Source: Gnetum montanum
Lineage: Eukaryota; Streptophyta; Gnetopsida; Gnetales; Gnetaceae
DNA length: 64,000 bases
Assembly (NCBI GenBank): GCA_015680685.1
Contig: MNCI01023331.1
Location: 143,385-207,384, forward strand
Reading direction: 5' to 3'
Of this stretch, positions 20,587 through 32,203 are shown one piece after another (the stretch's first letter is position 1; the number at the start of each line of letters is the position of its first letter). The position numbers were made by a program, and so were the translations under genes. The notes beneath the pieces were generated by a model. That model did not search any database. It saw only the letters and a list, made by a program, of their open reading frames with translations, and was not told the origin of the DNA.

Positions 20587-23500
20587 ATGGACGCAACATT
20601 TTTAGCACCTCTAACTTTGACGGGCCCATACGAGAAAGTAGTTAGGCAATTTGACTCCATGCTAGTAGACGTTAACCCCCCTTTAGAAGGTGTAACCATA
20701 GCTGCATCGGAGACGTCCCTAGAGTGGCTAGAACAGTCGACGTGCATGCTAGACCTGGAGGCTGGGGACATAATCGAAGACCCCCTCAATGAGATTTTTA
20801 TCATTACGCATAAGGGTGAAGCTAAAACACTTAAAGTCAGCTCTTTACTAGACCAGAAAACGCACGACGCTATAAAATAGGTCCTGCAAGACAACATCAT
20901 AGTCTTTGCATGGTCATACGAGGATATGTCTGGGCTAGATCCTAGGCTAATCTAGCATAACATCATCTTAGACCCGCAGATCAAAGTAGTTAGGCAAAAG
21001 GCACGCAAAATCAAGCCAGAGATCGTGCTAGCCGTGCATGATAAAATTACCAAACTGTACCAGGCTGGTTTCATCTATGCAGTCGATTACTCGGACAGGG
21101 TATCTAACATTGTAGTCATCCCAAAGAAGACTGGAAGCATACACATCTGCATAGACTTCTGGGATTTGAATAAGGCCACAATCAAAGATAACTTCCCGTT
21201 GCCGAGTATCGACCATCTAGTGGATACAACAGTTGGGCATGCGCTGCTGTCCTTCATGGATGGTTTTTCAGGCTATAACCAGATTCGCATTAACCCAGAA
21301 CATCAATTAACCATGACATTCATGACACCCTGGGGCACCTTTTATTACACTATGATGCCTTTTGGTCTAAAGAACGCCGGAGCGATGTATCAACGAGCCA
21401 TGACATACATCTTCAGCGATTACCTCCTAGGGTGGCTGAATGATTATGTAGACGACATAGCTATTAAGTCTTTAAAATCTGAGGATCATTCAGGTGACCT
21501 GGAGTTAGTCCTTAAAAGATGCTCCAAATACGAGCTCCGGCTTAACCCAAAGAAGTGCGTATTCGGGGTCAAAATCGGACGCATGCTAGGATTTGTGGTG
21601 TCAGAAACCGGCATACGAGTTGACTCTGATAAGGTCAAAGCCATTGTCAAGCTAATGCCTCCCACAGACCTCAAGCAATTACGCGGGTTACAGGGATGCT
21701 TACAATTTATACGCCAGTTCATCTCGAGGTTAATCGACAAGCTACACCCTATGCAACACTTGCTAAAAAAGGGGGTTAATTTCAAATGGACCAACGATTG
21801 CCAACGTGCGTTTGACAGCTTAAAACAAGAACTGCAACGCTTACCAATGGTTTTCCCACCACAAAGGGACTTGCCATTTTACATTTACCTTGCAACTTCG
21901 AACGTAGCGTTAGCCGCATTACTTTGTCAAAGGAGGGATGATGGGTCGGAAGTGCCCATCTACTACTTAAGTCATGCTCTATGTGCATACGAAACAAGGT
22001 ACAATGATGTAGAGCGTAATTGCCTAGCATTAGTTTTTATGCTTAAGAAATGTAGACATTATCTTTTCTGTAGCAAGGTCAATATCATCTGTAAAAACAA
22101 CATTCTTAGGGCCATTATGCAAAACTTATACGAGAGTAGTAAAATAGCTCGCTGGAAGGCTATCACGGTAGAATTTGATCTACACTATATTGGCTAATCA
22201 TCCATGAAAGGCCAGGCAATAGCTGACCAGTTAATAACTTTTCCAATTAACAATCAGATGACTATAGAGCCAAAGTTCCCTGACGAACATGTACATAGTT
22301 TAAGCCCTGTCTTGATAGGCCCCGAAGCAACGTTGTATTTCGACAGAGCTTCAACCGCTAGAGGTGGTAGTGTTGCCACTGTTATTACGCTATCGCCTAA
22401 GGATGTGCATCTCCACGCCTATCGCTTGACCTTCCCCTACACGAACAATGTGGCAGAGTACGAGGGGCTCCTCAGGGGATTACTAACTGCCAGTGAACTC
22501 GATGTTCTACACTTGGTGATTAGGGACGATTCGATGCTTGTCATAAATTAGATCATAGGAGTCTATGCTTGCAAGGCTGTGCATTTGCAGCCCTACTGTG
22601 ATAAGGCTAAAGATCTTCTGAGACAATTCGCGACCATCGATGTCCAACACGTGCCACGCATGAATAACACATTGGCCGATGCACTGGCTACATTGGCTCT
22701 GAACGTGCCTTCACATCTCTTTAAGACCTATCCTGCATTGATAACAGACTGTGCAGATCCTATCATTCAGATGACACAAATCTCTTCTCTTCTCGAGGAA
22801 AGTGCACATGAATGGTACGACGACATTAAAACTTACCTTTTACAGGGCGAGCTACCATCTGAATTGCCACGTGCGCAGAAGGATGTGATACGTAAGCGGG
22901 CTAGGTAATACATCATCATCGGAGACAACACTCTTTGTAGGCCCTCCTTTGATGGCATGCTGCTTACTTGCATTGACAAAACCCAAGCACAGCACATAGT
23001 CGGTGAAGTTCACGAGGAACTGTGCGGCGGCCACGTAGCACCACGGGCTATGGCCCTAAAAATCCATCGCTTAGGATACTACTAGCCACGCATAGAAAAG
23101 GATTGCCTAACCAAGGTTAAAACTTGTGACACATGTCAACGCCACGCGAATCTCATACATGTGTCACCTACAGAATTACACACGACGCAGATAACATGGC
23201 CATTTCAACGATGGGGACTAGACATTATAGGCCCCATCACGCCGAAGTCTTCCACAGGTCATAGCTTCATCATTACCGCTACTGAGTATTTTACGAAGTG
23301 GGTAGAGGCTGTTCCCCTGCGAAAGATCACATCTCAGCAGATTTGCCATTTTATCCTGGACAATATAGTAACCAGATTTGGTCTCCCAATGACTATCGTG
23401 ACCAACAATGGGCCACAGTTTAGTAGCACAGAAACTAAATCCTTCTATGACAACTTGGGCATTAGAAAATCCTTTTCCTCCCCCTATTACCCACAAGCGA

Positions 23501-24054
23501 ATGGTCAAGCTAAAGCAACGAACAAAGTGATCATCAATCTACTCAAGAAAATGCTCGACGGCAACAAAAGGCGGTGGCACGAATAGATCCTCTATGTGCT
23601 ATGGGTGTATCGTACTACGTGTAGGATGGCTACGGGTAGTACGCCCTATAGCCTGGTTTACGGGTCTGAAGCAGTGCTGCCTCTCCAGTTGCAAATTCCT
23701 TCTCTGAGAATGGTCCTCTCCACGGTTATAAATGAGGCTCAACACACCGAGTCTCGAATCGTAGATCTGGATTCAGTAGAAGAGAAGCGGATACAGGCTC
23801 TTGATACGATTAAAAGGTGGCAAGACAAATAGAGACAGAAACATCGCCACAACCTTCAACAGCGCCCAATCAAGAAAGGAGATCTAGTTCTCAAGGCTGT
23901 GCGTGAACCAGTCGGCAAGTTCTCTGCAAACTGGGAAGGCCCTTTCTTGGTGGTCGACGTGTACAACAATGGAGCATTCAAGTTAGCAGACGTCAATGGC
24001 AATGAATTATCAAATCCTATAAATCATGTGTATTTGAAGCAGTATTACATTTAA
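20587..24054 (+). pseudogene. pol: Element B pol: RT, RNase H, second RNase H, integrase
   Basis: One uninterrupted frame of 1,156 codons apart from eight stops at 20878, 20953, 22195, 22549, 22906, 23083, 23584 and 23830, final TAA 24052-24054. RT: DLNKATIKDNFPLPSIDHL, FMDGFSGYNQI, and the catalytic YVDD near 21446. RT-linked RNase H: LPFYIYLATSNVALAALLC to RWKAITVEFDLHYI. Second RNase H: LYFDRAST, NNVAEYEGLLRGL, VYACKAVHLQPYC. Two RNase H domains mark the Tat lineage. Integrase: HHCC region 23000-23130, WGLDIIGPI near 23212. The second core Asp is Asn (VTNNGPQF) and the Glu is Lys (GQAKATNK), both explained by G-to-A changes, so the integrase is dead. At least five stops sit on Gln codons and one on a Trp codon conserved in the other copies. 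Confidence 0.92.
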
Positions 24055-24091
24055 CAACATCTACGGTGTCAATAGTAGGTATGGCAATATT

Positions 24092-24606
24092 CGTCCGCTA
24101 CGACGCTAAAATGGCAATGATCGTCCGCTACGACGCTAAACTGGCATTGACCGTCCGCTACGACATAAAACTGACATTCCTTGCACGTGTCCTCCATGAT
24201 GCTAAACTGGCAATATTCATCCACTATGATGCTAAACTGGCAAGTTGTAACCGTCCGCTACGACGTAAAATTGGAAATGTTGTACAGGTCTGCCAAGACG
24301 AAAAACTGGCATCTTTTGCATGCGTCCGCCACGACGCTAAACTGGCATAGGTAAGTAGCTGTCTGCTAAGACGTAAAACCAGCGTAGCTTTGTTCTTGGG
24401 TCATGACACGAAACTGACATCCACAGCATGGTCTGCTGAGACCATAAATCAGACATGCCACCGTCCGCTACGACATAAAACTAGCATTTTTCGGTCTGCT
24501 TGGACTTTAAACTGGGACCATGGTCTGCTGAGACTTAAAACCAGTAATGACAGTCTACCAAGACTTAAAACTGGGACTTACAGACTACTACCATATAAAT
24601 CAAGCG
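24092..24606 (+). repeat. Hairpin array after integrase, element B (about 16 units)
   Basis: The largest array. Stems are of CGTC/GACG type (CGTC-CGCTAC-GACG, 24092 onwards, and CGTC-CGCCAC-GACG near 24325), GGTC/GACC type (GGTC-TGCTGA-GACC near 24430) and AGTC/GACT type (AGTC-TACCAA-GACT near 24551), each with a 6-nt loop and a TAAAACTGGCA-like tail. Spacing is 28-38 bp. Confidence 0.9.
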
Positions 24607-25687
24607 AGCGTGATCATCTCTGTACAGCTGCATGACAAACGAGGTGGGATACTGGGACAGTCCCAGCGTCGCCACCTCACCGGCATCCTACTAATTCCTC
24701 GAATGATCTGAGAGGCATCTTACTGATCCCTCGGAGATGCTGCCGCTACGCCCACTGCAACGGTGGTACCTCTGAGAGTTTAGTCTCACCAGCCGGAGCC
24801 CCATCGCAATCCTCGACAACAGAGACCCCGGGAACCTCCGCCAATCATCGCTATCGGACGCCGGCTTCACAAATTCATCTAGCTGGTTCCCTGTACAACC
24901 AGTTAGCTACACTGTGTCTGATGCCTTTTGGTGAAGATATGCTGGGCCAATCGTCAGGATTGGCGGCTCCGCCCTCATGCTCCAGCCCCTTCTTCACGTC
25001 CGAATCGCTCTATCTCGCATCAAACAACGCTCGTTTCAACAACCTCGCCTCTTGTTTGCATGAGCAGTGGTGTCCTTTATTTTCTTCTGTGGTTGCAGGT
25101 TACTTGCTTCAAGGATGTGGTTCAAAGGTGCGTGCATCTGAGTGGGGAAGGACAATAGCATTTTGAGATGGCTGCTCAGGTTTGCCCGACCACTTCGATC
25201 TGCATGCCTATACCTCTCATAATCCCACCCTTAGCTCTTAATCCCTACCACCCGCTCCCCGCACGCAGAGCTACATATGCAAGCATCCACTTTCCGCACT
25301 TGCACCAGCAGAGATATCGCAGAAGTAATGTGTCGTGCTCCTTTTGCAAGCATTCCTGCTATAATCGGTGACAAAGAGACCTCAGACTGATGTGTTACGC
25401 TTGTTTGAAAGCATTCCTGTTGACATACGTGTGCGTACGCTTCTATGCGTTTAGTAAATGTATTCCATACTCCTACCATCCTAACTTATTTTACGTCTTA
25501 CTCGAACCTGTTTTCCTGCTATGCCATTCTATCTCCCCTCCCCTCCAGCTATGCTCTTCCATGTTGATAGGGCAATCCTCAAGTAGCCATCGATGGACGC
25601 TGTTCTTGCTTCTACCAATCTGGTGTTTCGTATTCTTTGTCGACGTCTTTCGGTCAAGCCCTCCAACCGTCAACAAAGAGGGATCAT
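24607..25687 (+). other. Element B 3' untranslated region with PPT stem-loop
   Basis: No gene supported; the open frames here overlap in several phases and lack motifs. An inverted repeat (25635-25645 with 25668-25678, 10 of 11 positions pair, plus inner CGGT/ACCG) ends in CAACAAAGAGGGA, the polypurine tract, which runs to the LTR at 25688. Confidence 0.7.
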
Positions 25688-27144
25688 TGAAACACCGTGA
25701 AAATTGCGGGTCAACCTCAGGCAAAGATTTGCAATTCAGGCAAGGGTGCATGTCAGAATTCCAGAAGGGAGAGTAAGACAGAGCAACACCAAGAGGTGTG
25801 TAGCATCAAGTCCTCAACTTCTTGTGCAAATTCCTAATCTTTCTATGCTTTTTCTGTTTACGCTATATCACGCGACGTAGTGTAATGGTGCTTAGCGTGA
25901 TTCTGTTCAAACATAGTCCGGCATCAGAAGGATAGTGACTTCGGCATAGAGAGAAGCTTGAGCAGCGTGATATGCGACTTCTCGTGTATTTTGCTAAGTC
26001 TTTTGTTCAAGGCAAGGTTTACACTCTGTTACACACGGCAGCGTAATGAGCTCCAGAACAGTAAAAGGCAAAATCTAAGAAAGTGTGATTGCTCATCATA
26101 CGCTCATCATGCAACGTAGCGTATCACAGTGTATTGCGTCGCCAAGCTAAACATTGTTTTACGCTTCATTACGCGCAGCTGCGTAAGCAAGTGTAAAACA
26201 ACTTGAATCCGTTGTTTCCCTGTTATGTTACACTCGTGCATGCAACGCAGCGTGAATGAGTGTAATTTAATCCAAAGACAGTTGAAGCATGCCCGACACA
26301 CATCTCTTCTTCACACGCGCAATACGCGAACGAGCGTATTGTGCGTATTCATGAGGTTTGACGCAAAAATGGTCAAACCAACAGTACCCGAAACACTCGG
26401 GACACACGTCATCAGGGTTCCGCCTTTTCCATAGAGCGTTGCAGCCTATAAATACCCTAGTTGACAAAGATAAAAGGGTGGGCAAATCAAAGAAGCAAAG
26501 GCATTTTTCTGAGCACTGGAGCACTTGTCACCTTTGAGCAGAGATACAGAGAGCAGCGCTTTGGCAATTGTTGACAGCATCACCTTACGGCAGAAACAGA
26601 GCACAGTTCGCTTTGAGCACCGGCGATAGGAGTAATTGTTCTGCTAGGGAAGACTCTATTGGTTAGAAATAGTTGATCGATAGACGTCAGAGCTTGACCT
26701 TCCTTGCATCCCGGCTTTAGCCCACGAGGTAGATCAGACTTCTGTTTAGACAGTTTTCTTGTTGTTTTGTGCTTGCTTCACATCTAGTAACTGGGGTCTT
26801 CCCAGTGTAACGAGATATACAAAATATACTTTTTTTTAAGTCAAAGCATAGATCTTGAAACTATGTGCTTCTCTTATGTCAGCCTCCTCTTATCGTGTTT
26901 AACGTTATCATCGTTGCAATTCATCTACATCGTTTTCCCCTCATTTTTACGATTCCTCGAATCAGATCGTTTCATGAGATATTCATCGGTTTACTGATTA
27001 GTAAGTCCCTGTTTGATCGACAAGACCGTTCAGGGCACCGCAGATTCATTTTTCCAGCATAGCCCTTGCACGGATCCGTGGTTAAAACTGTGTACATGGG
27101 ATTTGTTCGGTATTTTCCAGCTGCCGACGTTTTCCATCGTTACA
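25688..27144 (+). repeat. 3' LTR of element B
   Basis: 1,457 bp, TGAAACACCGTG to CATCGTTACA, TATA box at 26447-26454. Differences from the 5' LTR are concentrated in the first half (U3), many in CG or CNG contexts. Confidence 0.95.
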
Positions 27145-27350
27145 CATGCTATGACGCACACTTACGTTGTGCACCCCAGGGTTTTCTTCACCTTCTCAAC
27201 CTTTGCAAGTACTATATGAGTATGTTTCTTCTTAGGAGCTATTGTCTTGCTTGCAGATTTCCCCTCTTCACTGTGAAAACTTGCCTTGCTAGTTATTAGC
27301 ACAATTGCTTCGTGCTCTGAAATCACCTTGTGCTCTGATGTGGGCTCTAC
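27145..27350 (-). pseudogene. Element C antisense gene exon 1 (5' part)
   Basis: On the minus strand the frame from the start-codon position at 27350 (now GTA) gives SEHEAIVLITSKASFH and later VLAKVEKVKKTL, matching D (ECEATVLSISKANFH; LAKVDEAKKTF) and, in part, B (LAKIDEVQENL). The end of the exon lies at 9904-9929, across element B. Confidence 0.65.
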
Positions 27351-27392
27351 ACTCTTATGGTGAGAATGGAAAAATTACCAGGGTTTAACCCC

Positions 27393-27446
27393 TATTTATG
27401 GCCGTAATTGCAAGATAGGAAAACTTGCCACTCTCTCTCTCTATTT
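27393..27446 (-). promoter_or_regulatory. Antisense gene promoter, element C
   Basis: Minus-strand CATAAATA (complement at 27393-27400) lies 50 bp upstream of the start-codon position, with a GAGAGAGAGAGAG tract (complement of 27431-27443) a further 31 bp upstream. D and H have the same TATA-to-ATG spacing and a GA-rich tract in the same place. Confidence 0.65.
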
Positions 27447-27574
27447 AATGAGGAGTGCACCGTAAAGCATAGCATGCTCACCACAACATTGTAGCACTAT
27501 TGAAATTAAAGCCTTGACATGCTTCAAGCCAACTGTTTTCCTTCTCAAAAACAAAAAGTACATTATTTTTGTTA

Positions 27575-28080
27575 CAAGTCTAAAAGGACCTTAAACTAAC
27601 AACCCCAAAAATCACAGTGTTACCAATCCAAAAAACCTTAAACTAGAAATCCTAGCATAGTTGCACCTCTAACCATCTGAAAAGATCCTAAAGTAGCAAT
27701 TTTGACCTTGCTAGACATTTGCAGTCTGCAATGATGTTAAACTAGAAATTCCACATTCTTACATGGGAAATTTTGCATCTTATCATAATTTCACACTTCC
27801 ACATTGGCAATGTCGCAATTTCTAGTAGTTTTGTGTCTTCATGTCAGCGATTCACATTTTTGCATTAACGGTTTTGCATTTCTCATACCTGCAATTTCCA
27901 GTTTTACATACTACCATTTTGCATATTACAATTTGGTAGTACGCAATGACACTAAACTAGTAGCTTGGCATTTTCATGTTAATAGTCTCACAACTTCACA
28001 CTTTTGCATTGACAGTTTTGCATCTTTAGCTATTCTGCACTCTTATGCTTTGGCGATCCACCATGACCTTAAATTGGAAA
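27575..28080 (+). repeat. Hairpin array before RT, element C
   Basis: Loosely spaced, decayed units such as GTCTAAAAGGACC plus TTAAACTAAC near 27579 and CTGCAATGATG plus TTAAACTAG near 27727, ending with CCACCATGACC plus TTAAATTGG near 28060. Long AT-rich spacers separate them. It lies between the antisense promoter and the RT start. Confidence 0.7.
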
Positions 28081-28214
28081 AATTTTACTTTCTATATCAC
28101 CATACTTCACAAGTTGCATCTCATCACTATTTTGCAATTTTCATTATACACCATCTCTACCAACAGGTGCCTCTTAACTAGGCTTTCATCGTGTGTTGGC
28201 AGGTTGAGCGAGAG

Positions 28215-30601
28215 ATGGAGATCCATCGCGATCTCTCCACACCCTTAACATTAGTAGGTCCACATGGCAAGTTTGCAAGATAGTTGAACCCCAACCTGAT
28301 CAACTAGGGGTCAGCTACAATTAGCACTATAACAGCCTTAGAAACATCTCTAGACTAGCCCAAGCATCTGGTCCAAGCACAAGATTTAGAGGCCAGGGAT
28401 GTAACCGAGGACCCTCTCATCGAGATGCCTGTGACCATATCTATGGGGGAGATAAAAATGTTAAAACTCAGATCCCTTCGACGTACAACAACATAGCCAA
28501 GATTATGCAAGAAAAAATTAATTACTTTACATGGTCATACAACAACATGTTGGGTCTAGATCTCGGCTGATCTAGCACAACATCGTCCTAGACCCATGCA
28601 TGAAGGTAGCCAAGTAGAAGGCTTGCAAAGTTAAGCCAGAAATCGCATTAGCTTTGAAGGATGAAATCACCAAGCTATACCAAGCTGGTTTCATCTGTGT
28701 GGTTGACTACTTGGAGTGGGTGTCCAACATCATTGTGGTTTCAAAGAAAATGGGAGGAATAAAAATCTATATAGACTTATGGGACTTGAACAAGGCAACA
28801 ATCAACAATGATTTTCCACTTCCAAGCATCGATCAACTCATCGATACTATGGCTGATCATGCTCTACTATCCTTCATGGATGGTTTCTTTGGATACAACC
28901 AAATCTGCATTAACCCAGAGCACTAGCTGACAATAACCTTCATGACCCCATGGGATACCTTCTGCTACACCATGATGCCCTTCGGGCTCAAGAATTCTGG
29001 AGAAACCTACCAATGATCCATAACCTACATCTTCAGTGACTATATCCTAGAAACATTAAACAAATATGTGAATGATATAGCAGTCAAGTCCAAGGAGGTA
29101 GCTGATCATCCATGCAATCTAGGAGTAGTCCTCAAGTTCTGTCAACTGCACAACTTACACCTCAATCCTAAGAAGTGAGTCTTCAGGGTGAAATCTGGGT
29201 GCATGTTAGGATTCATGGTATCAGAGGTCAGAATATAGGTGGACCCTGACAAAGTCAAGGCCATCATCAACCTGGCACCTCCTACAAACCTTAAGGAGTT
29301 ATGTGGTTTACAAGGTAGGATGCAATTCATTCGAAGGTTTATAGCAAGGTTGACTAATAAGTTACACCCCATGCAACATCTTCTAAAGAAGGGGGTTATC
29401 TTCAAGTGGACAACCCAGTGTCAATAGGCTTTCGACAACCTGAAGAAGGAACTTTTACAGCTTCCAACTATGCATCTACCACAAAAGGATAAATCTTTCT
29501 TCATCTACCTCATCACCTCTGACACATTTTTCATGGCACTGCTATGTCAGAAATGAGACAACGGTTCTAAGATACCAATGTCTTATCTAAGCCATGCACT
29601 AATAACACATGAGGTGAAATACAATGAAGTGGAGAGGAATTTCCTTGCCTTGGTGTTTGCACTAAAAAAGTGGAGGCATTACCTGTTTCACAGTACAACT
29701 AACATCATTTGCAAAAGCAACATACTACGGGCTATCAGTAACAACCTATACGAAAGTAGTAGGATAGCCCGATGGAAAGCAATAACCATGAAGTTTGATT
29801 TACACAATGTAAGTCAATCATCGACAAAGGATCAAACCATAGATACCCAACTCACAACCTCGCTAGTCAATGACAAGGCAACCATAGGCCCCGAATTCCT
29901 AGACGAACATGTTAGCAATATCAACATCATCCCATTGCATTTGGAGGCCACTTTACACTTCAACAGCACCTCAACCACGTGAGGAGGTAGCACCGCTACC
30001 ATCATCATGTTCCCCTCTGGGGAAATGCACACATCTATTTATCGTTTTACGTTCCCTTGCACCAATAATGTGGTAGAGTATGAGGGGTTACTTAGAGGCC
30101 TCTTAAATACCCAAGCACTATGGATACAACACTTGGCAATCGACAGATATTCACAATTAGTTGTGAATCAAATCACCAAGGTCTACGCTTGCAAGGCTAC
30201 GCACCTGCAACCCTACTGCAATCTAGTGAGAACCTTGCTTAAGCAATTTGCAACCATAGATGTACAACACATGCCACACAACAAGAACACCATGGAAGCT
30301 ACTCTTGTGTTAAAAATTCCATTACATTCCTTTGCAAACCTGCCAACTTTGATTATCGAATGCATAATGCCTATAACCAAGGTGGAAGACATGGCCTCTA
30401 TTAGTGCTACAGATGCCCAGGAGTGGTACACCAACATTAAAGCTTACCTACAACACAGTGAACCCCCAGGTAGATTAACATCTACCCAGAGAGATGCAAT
30501 CCATAAGCGTGCCTGATAATACGTGCTCATGGGAAATGACACCCTGTGCTGACATTCCTATGATAGGATATTACTGACATGTGTGGCTGGGGAGTAGGTG
30601 C
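28215..30601 (+). pseudogene. pol: Element C pol: RT-RNase H-RNase H, start of integrase
   Basis: ATGGAG at 28215, 13 bases after an AG|G like those in D and H. RT is readable with frame changes: DEITKLYQAGFI, FPLPSIDQLIDT, FMDGFFGYNQI. The catalytic motif reads YVND, having lost one Asp. RNase H: SYLSHALITHEVKYNEVERN, LYESSRIARWKAIT. Second RNase H: LHFNSTST, FTFPCTNNVVEYEGLL, VYACKATHLQPYC. Stops are frequent. The frame ends at 30601, at the beginning of integrase, where element G is inserted. Confidence 0.88.
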
Positions 30602-32203
30602 TATAGTGACTAAAAAATTTGATAGTTGGAAAACACCGAGGGGTCAGTGGGCACGATAGTTTCGGTCCCATATCCATGGGAGGACTGTGTTGGGTGTGTG
30701 CAGATATACGATGCCCTGAATGGTCTGGTCGATTAGACAGGGACTTAATCGGCATCTGTATAGCCTTTTGCAACATATAATTTGAAAATGGCAATGAAAG
30801 CAAAAAGTAATGGTTAAGTGTAAATGCGGAAGGAAGTAATGTAAAATGCGATAATAAGTAGTGAACACAAAGTAAAATGCAATTAGAAAAATGCACCACT
30901 TTGGAGTTGCAAATATGCCCTGTCAAGAAGGATACGATCGGTTGCACAGTGTTGTGAAGTGCAGAGATCCTGAGAGTAACCAAGACATGTAGGGCAAGGA
31001 CGACTGTGCGCTTGGGCAGGAGCTAAAGAGTTGACCATGCAAGGGTTCTACCAAGGTGGTAGAAGGAAAATAGAACAAAATGCCACCCAAGAATGCTAAC
31101 TATTTGTAGTGTCAAACAGAAAGCTTACACAATACTCGATGTTGCAATGTGCCAAGAAGACAGCTTGAGTGCCAAAGAGGGAAAGTTGAAAAATTAGAAA
31201 TAATTCCAACCATTTGAATACTACTTGTTGGGGTATTTATAGGACCAAGGGCACACGAAAGGGGTGATTTGGATGCCATGTGCCCTGGGCCTTTGTTGAC
31301 TTGCTTGTGCTACACGTGCCAACATGACCATTGGACGTGCATGACCATTGTGATTGTGAGTCTACCATGCCGCAACTGTGAGCCTGCCATGCTGTAATTA
31401 CACTGTCATCATCTAGAGACGTGTGCCAATGGTTCAATTAGGTGAAGTGCATTGATGTCACACAACCACCCACATGCTTTGCTATGCTTCGTAGTGTAGC
31501 ATGCTCGGTGTAGTGTAGCATGTTGTCCTGCATTTTGCCACATGTATGCTACATACTTGCTACACTATGTAGCGTAGCGAATGGCCTTGGTCACAAAAAA
31601 TTTGCCAATCTATGAACTTTTCTTTTTGCACTATGAAACTTACAAACTTGCTAGTCCTACCCTTTGAGTTGCCTTCTATCTCTTCTGTAGGATTGCTATG
31701 CCTCGCTGCATCATGTAGCTCAACGTAGCATAGTAGCAGACATGGTCCGCTGCACCCTAATGGAAAGGAACATTGTTGAAGAACTTGAAGTTGGGTAATG
31801 AATCTAGTTGTATAGTTGTTTCCATGGTATGCTACACTACGTAGTGTAGTGTAGCATGGCACTTCATTCTGCAAATGTTTTCTAAAGCATGCTATGATAC
31901 ATAGCAAGGTGTAGCATAGCATAGCAGACTTCGTCACTTAGAAAAATTGTTGAACTATTTCATGCATCCAGAATGCTACTTCCAACTCCGTGCATTATTT
32001 CTAAGTAGTCTATCAGCTAGGTAGAATACTTAGGTGGACAGGCAAGATTATCTGTAGAGCCTATTCATACCCAAAGTAGAAAATTTGCCAAACTGGCTAG
32101 CCTAAATTTAGAGCATTCTAATTTCAAAGAACTATCGTAGCGCTGTGTGAATTGTAATGCTTGGTGAAGTGAGAATGACCTCACATTTTTTTGAGGTGTT
32201 TCA
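30602..32203 (-). repeat. 3' LTR of element G
   Basis: 1,602 bp; the complement of TGAAACACC is at 32195-32203 and the CA end (decayed) at 30602. Minus-strand TATAAATA at 31234-31241. Strong U3 palindromes at about 31480-31580 and 31830-31925. Confidence 0.88.

Larger units (their letters stand above)
9930..27144 (+). mobile_element. Element B: complete family 1 Tat-type retrotransposon carrying an antisense gene
   Basis: 17,215 bp with two LTRs of identical length (1,457 bp), TG/CA ends, PBS, gag, protease, antisense gene, RT-RNase H-RNase H-integrase, hairpin arrays and PPT, flanked by CATGC. By eye the LTRs differ at roughly 95-100 positions (about 6-7%), nearly all transitions, with no obvious indel. 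It is the youngest-looking copy and the only one with both ends in the window. Stops in gag and pol and substitutions in the integrase active site mean it is no longer autonomous. It inserted into exon 1 of the antisense gene of element C. Confidence 0.95.
27145..30601 (+). mobile_element. Element C, right part (family 2)
   Basis: Plus-strand family 2 element interrupted on the left by B (and A2) and on the right by G. It contains exon 1 and the promoter of its antisense gene, a hairpin array and pol up to the start of integrase. It is the host of all nested insertions on both sides, so it is the oldest layer seen. Confidence 0.85.

Noticed and set aside
20587-24054. Alternative genetic code with TAA/TAG read as Gln
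   Set aside because: Stops fall mainly at Gln positions, but CAA and CAG are used freely for Gln in the same frame, one TAG replaces Trp, TGA also occurs, and other copies carry stops at different places. Deamination explains all of these.
24092-24606. CRISPR-like array
   Set aside because: Regular 28-38 bp spacing catches the eye, but the repeats are degenerate, the intervening sequence is part of each hairpin unit, there is no cas gene and the setting is a plant retrotransposon.
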